A stretch of 64,000 bases of DNA from Nostoc sp. KVJ3 (GCF_026127265.1 NZ_WWFG01000001.1:1961501-2025500); one strand, 5' to 3'. Counted from the first letter of the stretch, positions 52,001 through 62,000 are shown. The notes: generated from the sequence alone by a model not told the origin. Program-made: numbers and translations.

Positions 52001-54861
52001 CAGTTAGCCCGACTAATTCTTTTGGCGAGATTTGGGTACTGGCAGACAATGGCGCTAATGCAACCGGACGTACAGCCCGTGGTGGTGTCGTGGTTAGCGC
52101 TAATGATTTTAATCCAGAGCGCATCCAAATTGATGATACCCTGTTTACCTCTGGTAGTTCCCCCAAAGTTAACGTCGGTGCTACTTTCGACACAATTAAG
52201 GGTGTGGTTGATTATAGTTTCAGCAACTACGAAGTTCTCCCCACCTCGGTTACTGTTACCTCCAACCCGCTGACCAAGGAAGTCACTAATTTAACTCCCA
52301 CCACTGACCAACTGACAGTTGCTACCTTCAACGTTGAAAACCTTGACATAGGAGATGGTGCAACCAAGTTTAACAACCTTGCGACCCGCATTGTTAATAA
52401 CCTAAAATCACCAGATATCATCTCTCTGGAAGAAATTCAGGATAATAACGGGCCGACCAATGATAGCGTCGTTGATGCCAGCGTTACCTTCCAAACATTA
52501 ATTAATGCGATCGCTGCGGCTGGTGGCCCCACCTATCAATATCGCCAAATTGACCCAGTGGATGACACCAATGGCGGTGAACCTGGTGGAAATATCCGCG
52601 TCGGCTTCTTATTTAATCCTAATCGTGTCAGCTTTGTAGATACCCCTGGCGGTACTTCCACCTCCAGCACTACAGTCAGCAACGTTGGGGGTATTCCCAC
52701 CGTTTCTGCTAGCCCTGGTTTAATTGACCCTACCAACTCAGCTTTTACTAGCAGTCGCAAACCATTAGTTGGGCAATTTACTTTTAACGGTAAAACTGTG
52801 TATGTAATTGGCAACCACTTTAATTCTAAAGGTGGCGATCAACCATTATTTGGCCCAAATCAACCGCCAATTCTAAGCAGTGAAGTGCAGCGCCAACAAC
52901 AAGCGACGTTGGTGAAAAACTTTGTCCAAAGTATTTTAGCCATCGACCCCAACGCCAATGTAGTAGTAGCGGGTGATTTAAATGACTTTGAGTTTTCCAA
53001 CCCTGTCAGCACCCTAGAAAGCGCTGGGCTAACTTCCTTAATTGAAACTTTGCCTGCAAATGAGCGTTACACCTATAACTTTGAAGGCAACGCCCAAACC
53101 CTTGACCACATTTTAGTGAGTAATGGCTTGCTCAACAAGCTAGATGGCTATGATGTCGTTCACATCAACTCAGAGTTTTCTGACCAGGATAGCGATCATG
53201 ACCCTAGCCTAGCTCGGTTTAATTTACCTGCAAACAGCGCTCCTACAGCCGTATCATTGAGTGCAACCAATGTCAACGAAAACGTAGCAGCTAACACAGT
53301 GGTAGGTACATTTAGCACCACTGACCCTGACACAGGCAACACTTTTACTTACAGCTTAGTTGCTGGAACTGGTGACACCGATAATGCTGCTTTTGCGATC
53401 GCAAATAACAGCTTAAAAATCAACGCTTCCCCAGACTTTGAAACCAAATCTGCCTACAGCATTCGGGTACGCAGCACCGATAACGGTGGACTTTCCGTGG
53501 ACAAGGTGTTGACTATCCAAGTTAACGATCTCAACGAAGCACCCACGGCCGTAGCTGATACAGTTAACGTTGCCGAAGACGCAACTATAAATCTCCGTGC
53601 TACCTTACTGAGTAACGATACTGACCCTGATGCTGGAGACACGAAAAACATCATTTCTGTCAACACCACAGGTACAAAAGGGACAGTTTTATTTAACCAA
53701 AACACGCAAAGCTTGACTTACACCGCTTCAAGTTTTAACTCTTTGGCTCAAGGACAGACAGCCAGTGATAGTTTTAGTTATGCGATCGCTGACAGTCAAG
53801 GTTTACAATCGACTGCGATCGTTAACCTCACTGTCATTGGTGTCAACGATGCTCCTACCCTAGTGCAACCCCTTGACGACCAAATCGTTTCTACTAACAA
53901 GCTCTTCTCTTTCAATGTCAGCAACAAATTTACTGACATCGATCGAGGCGACACTCTAACCTACAGTGCTACAGGCTTACCCACTGGATCTGATATCGCT
54001 AACACAGGTCTGATATTCGGCAATATCTCCCAAGCTGGTATTTTTGCAGTCACAGTTACCGCAGCTGATGGCAAAGGTGGCAATGTTAGCGATACCTTTG
54101 ACCTGACTGTTGCCAATAACAAGGCGACATCTGGCAACGATATTATCTTTATCGACCAACTTGTTGGCGTAAACACATTCAATGCCCTAGCCGGGAACGA
54201 TCGCTTAATCGGCACTGATGGCAATGAGACACTCAATGGTGGAGCAGGTAATGATTACATTGATGCCAAGGGCGGTAATGACTCCCTCTTAGGCAGTGAT
54301 GGCATTGACACACTTCTAGGTGGGCCAGGTAATGACATCCTTGATGGTGGAGCAGCCGATGACATCCTTCTAGGTGGACTTGACAATGACAGCCTCGATG
54401 GTGGAGCAGGTAATGACAGCCTCGATGGTGGAGCAGGTAATGACAGCCTTAATGGTGGAGCAGGTAATGACACAATTCTCGGTGGACTTGGCAGTGACAT
54501 TCTTCTTGGAGGTGGTGGCAACGATCGCCTGATTGGTTGGGGAGGTGGTACAAACGAAATTGACCGACTCAACGGCGATCAAAGTGCAGATACTTACATC
54601 TTGGGTGATGCCAGTTCAGTTTTCTATGCCAATTCTGGCAATGGTGACTACGCCGATATTGTTAATTTCAAAGCAAGCGATCGCATTCAGCTTAAGGGAT
54701 CTGCTGACAATTACTTGTTGGGGTCAGCATCAACCGTATCTGGAATTAAATCGGCTGTAGGTATTTTCACCACCAATGGAACAGGATTAGAGTTGATTGC
54801 TGTTGTCGAAAACGGATTAAAGGGCAATTTGGTAACAGATACTCGTTTCGTCTTTGTTTAA
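49087..54861 (+). CDS. Giant RTX-secreted extracellular nuclease (endonuclease/exonuclease/phosphatase domain)
   Basis: 1924 residues without a signal peptide. Domains in order: an N-terminal beta domain (3-190); CARDB/DUF11-like domain (209-325, QPDLSISQADSPDPVIVGNP); Ig-like domain (340-455); DUF3616-like domain (about 470-770, FLEADDENQVLRLYDSS); an OB/beta domain (about 800-1065); an EEP nuclease (about 1075-1380) with NVEN, EEIQ, GDLND, DHILVS and SDHDP, like the ExeM/NucH secreted DNases; cadherin and Ig-like repeats (about 1390-1680); then about eleven RTX nonapeptides GGxGNDxLx (about 1715-1815) and a C-terminal secretion region. RTX repeats bind Ca2+ after type I export. It likely degrades extracellular DNA for phosphate. 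ATG 49087 has no clear ribosome site. Confidence 0.9.
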   Translation: MASTNLNPGDIAIVGFNTTNPDTIGFLVLVDIGSGTTFNVTDNGWQSSGSFRTGEGILTYTAPTDIPAGTVLTWVNGSTTNSSGFNSNNPSNFSLNSSGDSLTVYTGTLASPTLIYALNSGAWSSNSTSAATSSEPISTNNGTLVTGTTTVAITANNGTNGYYSGSTSGTKAQLLSAISNSANWTTSSTATNLSNWKSSFTVSGGATSQPDLSISQADSPDPVIVGNPLTYTLTVSNGGSANASGISVEYTLPTGVIFNSTTVANGFTASQSGGVITFSGGSINAGSTATLTVSVTPNSAGILTSGTATVDPNNTIAESNETNNTAAAIATTVNNVVVGQAPTIQLDTATTTDLLDANGALSTTGTGAISSVIGNANDPATTLGVNFIVADSDTPVDNLTVTVTSNNEAVVPNGNLTLTGTGSNRNLKINPVGVGTANITVTVSDGSGTANYAIAYAASANNGTATTQFLTGTSDASTAIPVGGTFFLEADDENQVLRLYDSSKSGLAVTGFDFTSSLGLTQTDGSGALREVDLEASAKIGDRIFWLGSQSNSDDGKSRPNRDRIFATDISGTGASTTLSYTGRYDFLREDIINWDVNNGHGKGANYYGLAASAASSVGSKQPNGYNIEGLEIAPDNTTAYIAFRAPEVPPSGRANALIVQVTNFASLISASGGGTQGSAQFGAPIELDLGGRGIREIRKNANNQYVIIAGPAGDAGTAPNDFRLYTWDGNPNSQPQLRAATFPASFNPEGIVTIPDNLTNTSQIQFVSDDGNSVLYNDGTAAKDLSQNNFKKFRTDSITLGGVVLTPHIHDIQGASHISGLNGQRVGDVPGIVTALKSNGFYLQDPNPDSDDRTSEGIFVFTSSVPTVQVGDSVLVGGTVSEFRPGGATGTNNLTTTEITSPTIVKLSSGNPLPAATILGNGGRTIPNSVIDNDTTGNVETGTTTFDPAQDGIDFYESLEGMLVQVNNPVAVSPTNSFGEIWVLADNGANATGRTARGGVVVSANDFNPERIQIDDTLFTSGSSPKVNVGATFDTIKGVVDYSFSNYEVLPTSVTVTSNPLTKEVTNLTPTTDQLTVATFNVENLDIGDGATKFNNLATRIVNNLKSPDIISLEEIQDNNGPTNDSVVDASVTFQTLINAIAAAGGPTYQYRQIDPVDDTNGGEPGGNIRVGFLFNPNRVSFVDTPGGTSTSSTTVSNVGGIPTVSASPGLIDPTNSAFTSSRKPLVGQFTFNGKTVYVIGNHFNSKGGDQPLFGPNQPPILSSEVQRQQQATLVKNFVQSILAIDPNANVVVAGDLNDFEFSNPVSTLESAGLTSLIETLPANERYTYNFEGNAQTLDHILVSNGLLNKLDGYDVVHINSEFSDQDSDHDPSLARFNLPANSAPTAVSLSATNVNENVAANTVVGTFSTTDPDTGNTFTYSLVAGTGDTDNAAFAIANNSLKINASPDFETKSAYSIRVRSTDNGGLSVDKVLTIQVNDLNEAPTAVADTVNVAEDATINLRATLLSNDTDPDAGDTKNIISVNTTGTKGTVLFNQNTQSLTYTASSFNSLAQGQTASDSFSYAIADSQGLQSTAIVNLTVIGVNDAPTLVQPLDDQIVSTNKLFSFNVSNKFTDIDRGDTLTYSATGLPTGSDIANTGLIFGNISQAGIFAVTVTAADGKGGNVSDTFDLTVANNKATSGNDIIFIDQLVGVNTFNALAGNDRLIGTDGNETLNGGAGNDYIDAKGGNDSLLGSDGIDTLLGGPGNDILDGGAADDILLGGLDNDSLDGGAGNDSLDGGAGNDSLNGGAGNDTILGGLGSDILLGGGGNDRLIGWGGGTNEIDRLNGDQSADTYILGDASSVFYANSGNGDYADIVNFKASDRIQLKGSADNYLLGSASTVSGIKSAVGIFTTNGTGLELIAVVENGLKGNLVTDTRFVFV
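54226..54540 (+). repeat. 27-bp coding repeats (RTX nonapeptides)
   Basis: Tandem codon-level repeats of GGTGGAGCAGGTAATGACAG type, three copies nearly identical at 54384-54470. They encode GGAGNDSLD-type Ca2+-binding nonapeptides. The near-identity suggests recent expansion or conversion. Confidence 0.9.
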
Positions 54862-54938
54862 AGCCAATTCAAGCGATCGCTTTTGGGGAAACTTGAGAGC
54901 GATCGTTTGGCTCACGCAGAGATGCAAGGAAGGATTTA

Positions 54939-55078
54939 GAGTGTTCAAAAAGATAAATGATTCAAAACCCGTCGTTGCGAGCGAAGCAATCCCAAGGGCT
55001 GCGATCGCTTCGCTTCTCTACGAGACGCTCTGCGAACGCTCGCAATGACAATTGAGCATTTTTTTACTTGGAGTACTC
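54939..55078. mobile_element. Family B miniature element (copy 2), immediately upstream of the phytase gene
   Basis: GAGTGTTCAAAAAGATAAA to TTTTTTTACTTGGAGTACTC, flanked by TTA (54936-54938 and 55079-55081). It fills most of the 245-bp gap between the nuclease and phytase genes and ends 28 bp before the phytase start codon. The core contains TCGCTTCTCTACGAGACGCT. Confidence 0.88.
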
Positions 55079-55106
55079 TTACGTAAAACTACACAAGGGG
55101 CAATTC

Positions 55107-58100
55107 ATGAATTTGCAAGTTAAACCAACTGAAGCAGGTAAAACCATTCCTAATGTAGATTTTGAAACACAGACTACCTTCGTTACTGGCTTTATTCCTG
55201 CTGGTGCAGCGGGAACTGTAAATGGAATTTATACTCCATTAGGTGGATTGTCTGGTGTTACTTACGATGCAGCTAACAACCGCTACTACGCTATCTCAGA
55301 CGATCGCTCTCAAGTTGCACCCGCCCGTTTTTATACCTTTACCACTGACGATTCTGGGGTGACTTTTACTAATGTCACTCCTCTAAAAGATACCAGTGGC
55401 AACTTTTTTGCCCTAAACAGTCTCGACCCTGAAGGCATTGCTTTAACCAATAAAGGCACAGTCTTCATCTCTTCAGAGGGCGAAGTTAATCCTACTGCTG
55501 GCCGTGTTAGCAATCCCTTTATTAAAGAGTTTTCGCTGACCACAGGGCAAGAAGTGCAATCGCTACTTGTGCCGACAAAATTCTTGCCAGTAGTTCAGGA
55601 TACTAACGGTGACGGTGTTATAGATGCCGGAGATACGCAGACATCAGGCGTTTATAATAATTTGGCATTTGAAAGCCTCACCATCACACCCGACCAGAAA
55701 ACCCTATTCACCGCCACTGAAAACGCCCTTTTCCAAGATGGATTAACGGCTTCGCTCACCAGTGGTAGTCCTTCCCGGATTCTGCAATACAATTTAGTTA
55801 CGGGACTTCCAGAAAAAGAATATCTCTACATCACCGATGCGATCGCCGAAGCGCCCAACCCTAGCACAGGCTCAAGTAACAATGGTTTGGCAGATTTACT
55901 AGCGATCGATAATCGTGGGACTTTCCTAGCTTTAGAACGTTCCTTTGCTCAAGGTGCAGGTGACACCATCAAAATCTACGAAGTTTCTTTGCAAGGTGCA
56001 ACAGACATAAGTTCCTATGATTCTCTCAAAAATTTGAGTGCTGAACAACTAGCAGCTATTAAACCCGCCCAAAAGCATCTGCTGTTGAATTTAACCGATC
56101 TCAATCTGCCCACTGATGCAAATCACCCGACTGGATTAGATAACATTGAAGGTCTTACCTTCGGCCCCAAACTAGCAGATGGTCGCCAGTCGATTGTGCT
56201 GGTGAGTGATAACAACTTTGGCAGCACTCAATATACTCAAATTCTTACCCTGGGTGCAGACTTAGTTCCTACTGCTGTGCCCACAATAGAAACTAATCCT
56301 AGTTTATTTGACGATGAAGATCCAGCACTACCTATTGTAGATCAAAATGCTGATGCTGATGACCCTGCCATTTATGTTAATGCTACAAATTCTGCCGACA
56401 GCCTAGTATTAACCTCAGTCAAAAATGCCGGACTGCGGGTTTATGACTTATCTGGTAATTTGTTGCAAACCCTTAATCCCGGTGGGATTCGCTACAACAA
56501 CATTGACCTGCAATACGGTTTTAAATTAGGCGGTGAATCTATTGATATTGCCGTAGCTAGCGATCGCCAAAATGATAAACTAGCAATCTTTAAAATTAAT
56601 CCTAACCCCACCACCCCCGGTCAATACCTGGAAAATATCACCGATAGCAATATTGGTACAATCTTCCAAGGATCGCCTTTTGAACCTCCCTATTCTGCAT
56701 CAACTCGCAGTTCTTACGGACTTACCTTATACCGTAGCCCCATAACCAATGATTACTATGTCTTCACCAGTCGCCGCCAAACTGGAGATATTGCTCAGTT
56801 CAAACTAATTGACGAAGGTAATGGCAAAATTGGAGCAGAACTGGTACGGGAGTTCACCATCCCCTCACCCACAGCAGCAGACCGTTCTCCCCAAACAGAG
56901 GGGATGGTAGTTGACCAAGAAACCGGTTTTCTTTACATAGCCCAAGAAGATGTAGGTATCTGGAAATTCCAGGCAGAACCGGACAGTGGCACAACAGGTA
57001 AGCTGATCGATCGCGTCCGTTTTGAAGGTGGTTCTCACCTCACCGATGACGCAGAAGGGTTAACCATTTACTACGGCAAAAATGGCACAGGCTACCTACT
57101 AGCATCCAGCCAAGGCGATAGCACCTTTGTTGCCTACACCCGTGAAGGTAACAACGAATACGTGGGTAATTTTGCCATTGGTAACAATGGTTCAATTGAC
57201 AGCGTACAAGAGTCAGATGGTGCAGATGTAATTAATGTGCCACTGGGGCCAAACTTCCCATTTGGTTTATTTGTTACTCAAGATGGCTCCAATGAACCTG
57301 CTAAAATAGTTGATGGCGAAAATGTCAACTCTAACTTTAAGCTAGTGCCTTGGGAGAATATTGCTAATGTTTTACCCAATGCTTCAAATATCGACACCAC
57401 AAGTTACGATCCCCGTAATCCTGTTAACCTGACAGGTGTACACCCTACTTTTCTGAACAGTTTTGGTTCTACCAACAGCGATAATATTACAGTTCAGCCA
57501 GGACAAACATTGTTGACAGGTGACGGAGCAGATTTTGTCGAGGGTACTGAAGGTAACACAATTCAGGCTGGTAATGGTGATGACACTGTACTCGTAGGCA
57601 GTGACTCTTCAGTTTCCGGTAATGACGGCAAGGATCAAATCATCGTTGGTCAAAATGGCCCGGCTGAAAATACTAATGCTGATGGTGGCAATGGTAATGA
57701 TGAAATTACCGTAGTGGAAGCCAATGGTACTAATAATTTGTTTGGCGCAGCCGGTGCTGATAATCTTACCGTAGTTGAAGGTTCGCGCCAATTATCCTTC
57801 GGTGGCTCAGGTAACGACACCCTCACCAGCAACGGTAACAATAACCGTCTGTATGGTGGTTCTGGTGATGACAAACTCTTCTCCAATGTCAATGACTCGT
57901 TATTTGGCGGCGATGGTGATGATGTATTATTTGCCGGACAAGGAGGAGGTAATCGCCTCAGTGGTGGTGGTGGTGCTGACCAATTTTGGATTGCTAACGC
58001 CAGTCTGCCAGCTAGCAAGAACATTATTACTGATTTTGCGATCGGGATTGACAAAATTGGGCTGGGTGGTGTTGGCGTAACTCAACTTAGTGCGATCGCG

Positions 58101-58226
58101 CTCTTGCAACAGGGCAGTGATACTCTAGTGAAAATTGGAAATACAGAGTTAGTTTCATTAGTTGGAATTACATCAACTAGCCTAACGGCAAATGATTTCA
58201 CTTTTTCTGCTGGTGTAGTAGCTTAG
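55107..58226 (+). CDS. RTX-secreted phytase with esterase-like phytase and 3-phytase (beta-propeller) domains
   Basis: 1039 residues from ATG 55107 (AAGGGG 6 bp upstream). The open frame back to TTG 55068 lies partly in a mobile element. The first domain (about 20-400) is the esterase-like activity-of-phytase family (YTPLGGLSGVTYDAANNRYYAISDDRS, LDPEGIAL, DNIEGLTFGP). The second (about 410-735) is a beta-propeller 3-phytase (NADADDPAIYVNA, SLVLTSVKNAGLRVYDLSG, PQTEGMVVDQETGFLYIAQEDVGIWKF, DDAEGLTIYY). An RTX region (about 790-950) and a C-terminal tail nearly identical to that of the gene at 59086 follow. No signal peptide, so type I export is inferred. It would release phosphate from inositol phosphates outside the cell. 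Confidence 0.92.
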   Translation: MNLQVKPTEAGKTIPNVDFETQTTFVTGFIPAGAAGTVNGIYTPLGGLSGVTYDAANNRYYAISDDRSQVAPARFYTFTTDDSGVTFTNVTPLKDTSGNFFALNSLDPEGIALTNKGTVFISSEGEVNPTAGRVSNPFIKEFSLTTGQEVQSLLVPTKFLPVVQDTNGDGVIDAGDTQTSGVYNNLAFESLTITPDQKTLFTATENALFQDGLTASLTSGSPSRILQYNLVTGLPEKEYLYITDAIAEAPNPSTGSSNNGLADLLAIDNRGTFLALERSFAQGAGDTIKIYEVSLQGATDISSYDSLKNLSAEQLAAIKPAQKHLLLNLTDLNLPTDANHPTGLDNIEGLTFGPKLADGRQSIVLVSDNNFGSTQYTQILTLGADLVPTAVPTIETNPSLFDDEDPALPIVDQNADADDPAIYVNATNSADSLVLTSVKNAGLRVYDLSGNLLQTLNPGGIRYNNIDLQYGFKLGGESIDIAVASDRQNDKLAIFKINPNPTTPGQYLENITDSNIGTIFQGSPFEPPYSASTRSSYGLTLYRSPITNDYYVFTSRRQTGDIAQFKLIDEGNGKIGAELVREFTIPSPTAADRSPQTEGMVVDQETGFLYIAQEDVGIWKFQAEPDSGTTGKLIDRVRFEGGSHLTDDAEGLTIYYGKNGTGYLLASSQGDSTFVAYTREGNNEYVGNFAIGNNGSIDSVQESDGADVINVPLGPNFPFGLFVTQDGSNEPAKIVDGENVNSNFKLVPWENIANVLPNASNIDTTSYDPRNPVNLTGVHPTFLNSFGSTNSDNITVQPGQTLLTGDGADFVEGTEGNTIQAGNGDDTVLVGSDSSVSGNDGKDQIIVGQNGPAENTNADGGNGNDEITVVEANGTNNLFGAAGADNLTVVEGSRQLSFGGSGNDTLTSNGNNNRLYGGSGDDKLFSNVNDSLFGGDGDDVLFAGQGGGNRLSGGGGADQFWIANASLPASKNIITDFAIGIDKIGLGGVGVTQLSAIALLQQGSDTLVKIGNTELVSLVGITSTSLTANDFTFSAGVVA

Positions 58227-58313
58227 GAAAGTGGATTCTAATCTGGTGGCGCGTTGCCTTACTAATGCGCCATTCCAGATAGTGCTTTTGAAATTAAACA
58301 ACAAAGTTCGTTA

Positions 58314-58458
58314 GAGTACTCCAAGTAAAAAAATGCCCAATTGTCATTGCGAGCGAAGCGAAGCAATCACAGCCCTTGGGATTGCTTCGCTTCTCTACGA
58401 GACGCTCTGCGAGCGTTCGCAATGACGGGTTTTGGATCATTTATTTTTTGGAACACTC
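58314..58458. mobile_element. Family B miniature element (copy 3), inverted orientation
   Basis: GAGTACTCCAAGTAAAAAAA to TTATTTTTTGGAACACTC, flanked by TTA (58311-58313 and 58459-58461). The right TTA is also the left TTA of the next element. Confidence 0.85.
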
Positions 58459-58461
58459 TTA

Positions 58462-58619
58462 GAGGTTGTCTGAAAAGTAGTGAAGTGTGATTTTAGGCAC
58501 TAGTTGATCCCCCCTAACCCCCCTTAAAAAGAGGGAAGAATCAAAGTCCCCCTTTTTAAGGGGGATTTAGGGGGATCTCCAAGGCTTAGGCGTATAAAAA
58601 AAACTGTTCAAACAACCTC
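58462..58619. mobile_element. Family A miniature element (copy 4), TTA duplication
   Basis: GAGGTTGTCTGAAAAGTAG to ACTGTTCAAACAACCTC, flanked by TTA (58459-58461 and 58620-58622). Core palindrome as in copy 1. Abuts family B copy 3. Confidence 0.85.
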
Positions 58620-58690
58620 TTAAACTCTATAGATTTTTCAGGCGGGGGAATAATGCTCCCTCGCCTTTTATCTTTATTGTTTGAGTGAAT

Positions 58691-58749
58691 TTTAATCATT
58701 TATTCTGTTTCACTTATTCTTTTCTTAATCTTTTAATGAAACTATACAT
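58691..58749 (+). promoter_or_regulatory. Candidate Pho box (11-bp-spaced octamers) and -10
   Basis: TTTAATCA-ttt-ATTCTGTT-tca-CTTATTCT-ttt-CTTAATCT form four octamers at 11-bp spacing (58691-58731). The last two fit the cyanobacterial SphR/PhoB consensus (C/T)TTAA(C/T)(C/T)(T/A) with one or two mismatches. TATACAT (58743-58749) follows 11 bp later, where a PhoB-type promoter has its -10. This is a prediction, made plausible by the downstream enzyme. Confidence 0.55.
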
Positions 58750-59085
58750 AGTGCTAGCTAAGTTAGCTCATAACTATCGAGAGATTAACTTTGTCATCTA
58801 AGTGTTCGATACTCTTAGTAACTTACACAACTTACGCAGATTAGTAGTTGACATCTCAACTAGATTACTCAAGCTTTCAATCACTCTGAGAACATAGGAA
58901 TTTTGTAAAAAACTTCTCGGGGACTTAACAGACTTGCTCGAACTATATTATTGTGACTCAGAAACTCACCATAACTCGGTTTCTAGAGTAAAAACATGAC
59001 ATATTTTTCGCACAAGTAATGTAATGAGAGAACTTGAATAGCTAGCAAAAAAGCTCAATCCAAATACCCAGAAAAAATTCTAATT

Positions 59086-62000
59086 ATGGCAATTGAGAAC
59101 GGAAGAACAACAGCATCAGCTTACGTTGATAAAGTCAATAATTCTGATAATACACAAATCGTACCTTTGTTGACTGTAGGGGATGAAGTACCTTTACTAA
59201 CCAACACATTTGATATAAACGAAGCACCTCAAGTTGATGCCACCCAAAAATATGCCTTTACTGGTATTCCCGATGGTACAGGTGCTAAACAAGTAACCAT
59301 CGCTGGTAAAATCTATAACTATGTATGGGTGAACCATGAGCTAGGTAGCTCTGTTACAACAGATATCTCCAGTACATTTCCTGGTGAAAAAATTACTGGT
59401 GCCAGAGTCTCGCTCTTTGTGTTTGATGAAAACTGGAAAGTAATCGGTGGAAAGAACCTGATTGATTCCATCAAAGATAGCACTGGAACTTATGTATTAG
59501 ATACATCTACTGGTAAGTACACCAATGCATTAGGAACTTCCATTGACGCTTTCGATCGCTTCTGCTCATCTTACCTAGCCCAGTCTGGCTTTGTAGATGG
59601 CAATGGTACAGATATTCCCATCTACTTTGCTCCCGAAGAAGGTAGTGATAAAAGTCGGGGTTGGGCTGTAACCCCAGATGGCACAGCCCAAGCACTTGAC
59701 GGCTTAGGTCGCTACAGAAAAGAAAACGTAGTTGCGGCTTCCCAATATCGGGCAGAGAACTCCGATCAAACAGTGCTGTTTGTATCAGAAGATAATGATG
59801 ACGGCGAACTGTATATGTGGGTGGGTCAACAAACCGCAGATGACCCCAATGGCTTTAAAAACGGAGATTTATACGTTTTGAAAGTTGATGGTGCAGAATT
59901 CGAGGGTCAAGTTAGTGAAGGTATTCAAAAAGCTGCAACCTGGACAAAGGTTGATAAATCAGTCATCTTCAATGCAGATGGCACAGCAAAAATAGATGGT
60001 ACTGATCTCACAGCCTTCGTGAATTCTGCCAGCAATTCCACCAGCTTCCAGCGCATTGAAGATTTTACCGAAGACCCGAATAATCCTGGAACCTTCTATT
60101 TTGTCACCACAGGCACTAAAAACAAACAAGGTCAGGGAACAGCAGCCGGAGTAACTGATAATCCTGCCGAAGCAGAAGACCCCTATGGCAGACTCTACCG
60201 CTTTAAATTAAATACCTCCAACCCCACAGCCGGGATCGGTGACTTTGAACTGTTGTTAACAGGTGGCCCTGGTAAAGGTGTCAGCTATGACAACATCACA
60301 GTTGATAAGTCTGGCAAAATCTTGCTTCAAGAAGATCAAACCTCCTTTGGTGGAGATGTGATGAAAGCAGAAAACCGAGAAGCTTCTATTTGGTCTTTCG
60401 ACCCTACCACCAAAGCGATCGCTCGTGTCTTTGCTTTAAATGAAAATGCTGCTGGTACCGTGTACAATAACCCTGATGCCAAAGGAGAGTGGGAAAGTTC
60501 TGGCATTATTGAAATTCCCTCCGAATCATTGCCCGGTAGCGGTGCTTACTTGTTTGATGTCCAGGCTCACACTGTAAAAAACAATGTAGTAGGTGCGCCA
60601 GACCAGAATATTCTCAACGGTAATCATGCAGAAGGTGGACAGTTGTTAATTGCAACACCTGTACCCAAAGTTGAGTTAGTCGGCTTTGCCTCCTTACCTG
60701 CTGATACCTTTAGTGATGGGCCGCCTTCTGGTGCAGATGTTTCAGCTAATGGCAGAACCGGGCCTTTTCCAGGACAGCCAATTCAAGGCTTCAGTGGTGT
60801 GCAATTTGCTAACAGCAACTCTTTGTACTTCCTGTCAGATAATGGCTACGGTAGCAAAGATAATAGTGCAGATTTTCTACTGCGAATCAATCGCCTAGAC
60901 CCGAATTTTAAGGGAGCAGAAAATGGGGATGGTAGTGTTAAAGTCTTAGACTACATTCAACTATCCGACCCGAACAACAAAGTTCCTTTCCAAATTGTGA
61001 ATGAGGGAACTACTGGAAGATTACTAACTGGTGCAGACTTCGATGTAGAGTCATTCGTCTTTGATAAAGACGGTACAATCTGGGTTGGAGATGAGTTTGG
61101 CCCTTACCTGTTACATTTTGATGCCACTGGTAAGTTATTAGAAGCTCCCATTGCGACACCTGACAAATTCAAGACTCTAGATGGAGAAGCACCTAAAGTT
61201 ATTGGTCACAGAGGCGCAAGTGGTTATCGTCCAGAACACACCTTAGAGTCTTATAAGCAAGCAATTGAGCGCGGTGCTGACTTTATTGAGCCTGACTTGG
61301 TAGTGACAAAAGATGGTGTGCTAATTGCTCGCCATGAGCCAGCTTTAGCTGTAGTTAAAACCGACAAAAGTGGGAACCCACTGCTTGATGCTAATGGTAA
61401 CTTTGTTATCGACAACACTAACACGACAACAGATGTTTACAAGCATCCAGAGTTTGCCTCTCGCCTCAAAACAGTAAGCTTAGATGGAAATACAATTACA
61501 GGTTGGTTTGCTGAAGATTTCACCCTAGCTGAAATTAAGACTTTACGGGCAGAAGAACGTCTACCTTTCCGAGATCACTCTTTTGACGATAAATTTGAGA
61601 TTCCTACCTTCACGGAAATCATCAATTTAGTTAAGCAAGTAGAAGCCGACACAGGTAAAAAGATTGGTATCTATCCTGAAACCAAGCATCCAACCTATTT
61701 TGCTGATGAAGCTACTTATGTAGGCACCACGGACAAAATCAACAGAAACATCAGCCAGCTACTAATTGATACCCTCAAGGCAAATAACTTCACTGACCCC
61801 AGTCGAATCTTCATCCAGTCCTTTGAAGTGAGTAATCTCAAAGAACTGCATGATACCATCATGCCAGCGGCAGGGGTAGATATCCCACTAATCCAACTTT
61901 TAGATGCCAGTGACATTGACATCAACGGCAAGATCGTCGAGAGTCAGCCTTATGATTTGAAAGTCAGTGGTGACACTCGCACATACGGCGACTTACGAAC

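Larger units (their letters stand above)
58227..59085. other. 859-bp spacer with two adjacent miniature elements and a promoter region
   Basis: From left to right: family B element (58314-58458), family A element (58462-58619), then the Pho-box-like array and -10 (58691-58749) and a leader of about 330 bp to ATG 59086. No gene is seen. Confidence 0.65.

Noticed and set aside
54226..54540. Regular 27-bp repeats as a CRISPR or satellite
   Set aside because: They are in frame and encode GGxGNDxLx RTX nonapeptides.
54255..54572. Pro/Ser-rich minus-strand frames over the RTX region
   Set aside because: Periodic LSLPAPPSR peptide is the reverse of the RTX coding repeats.
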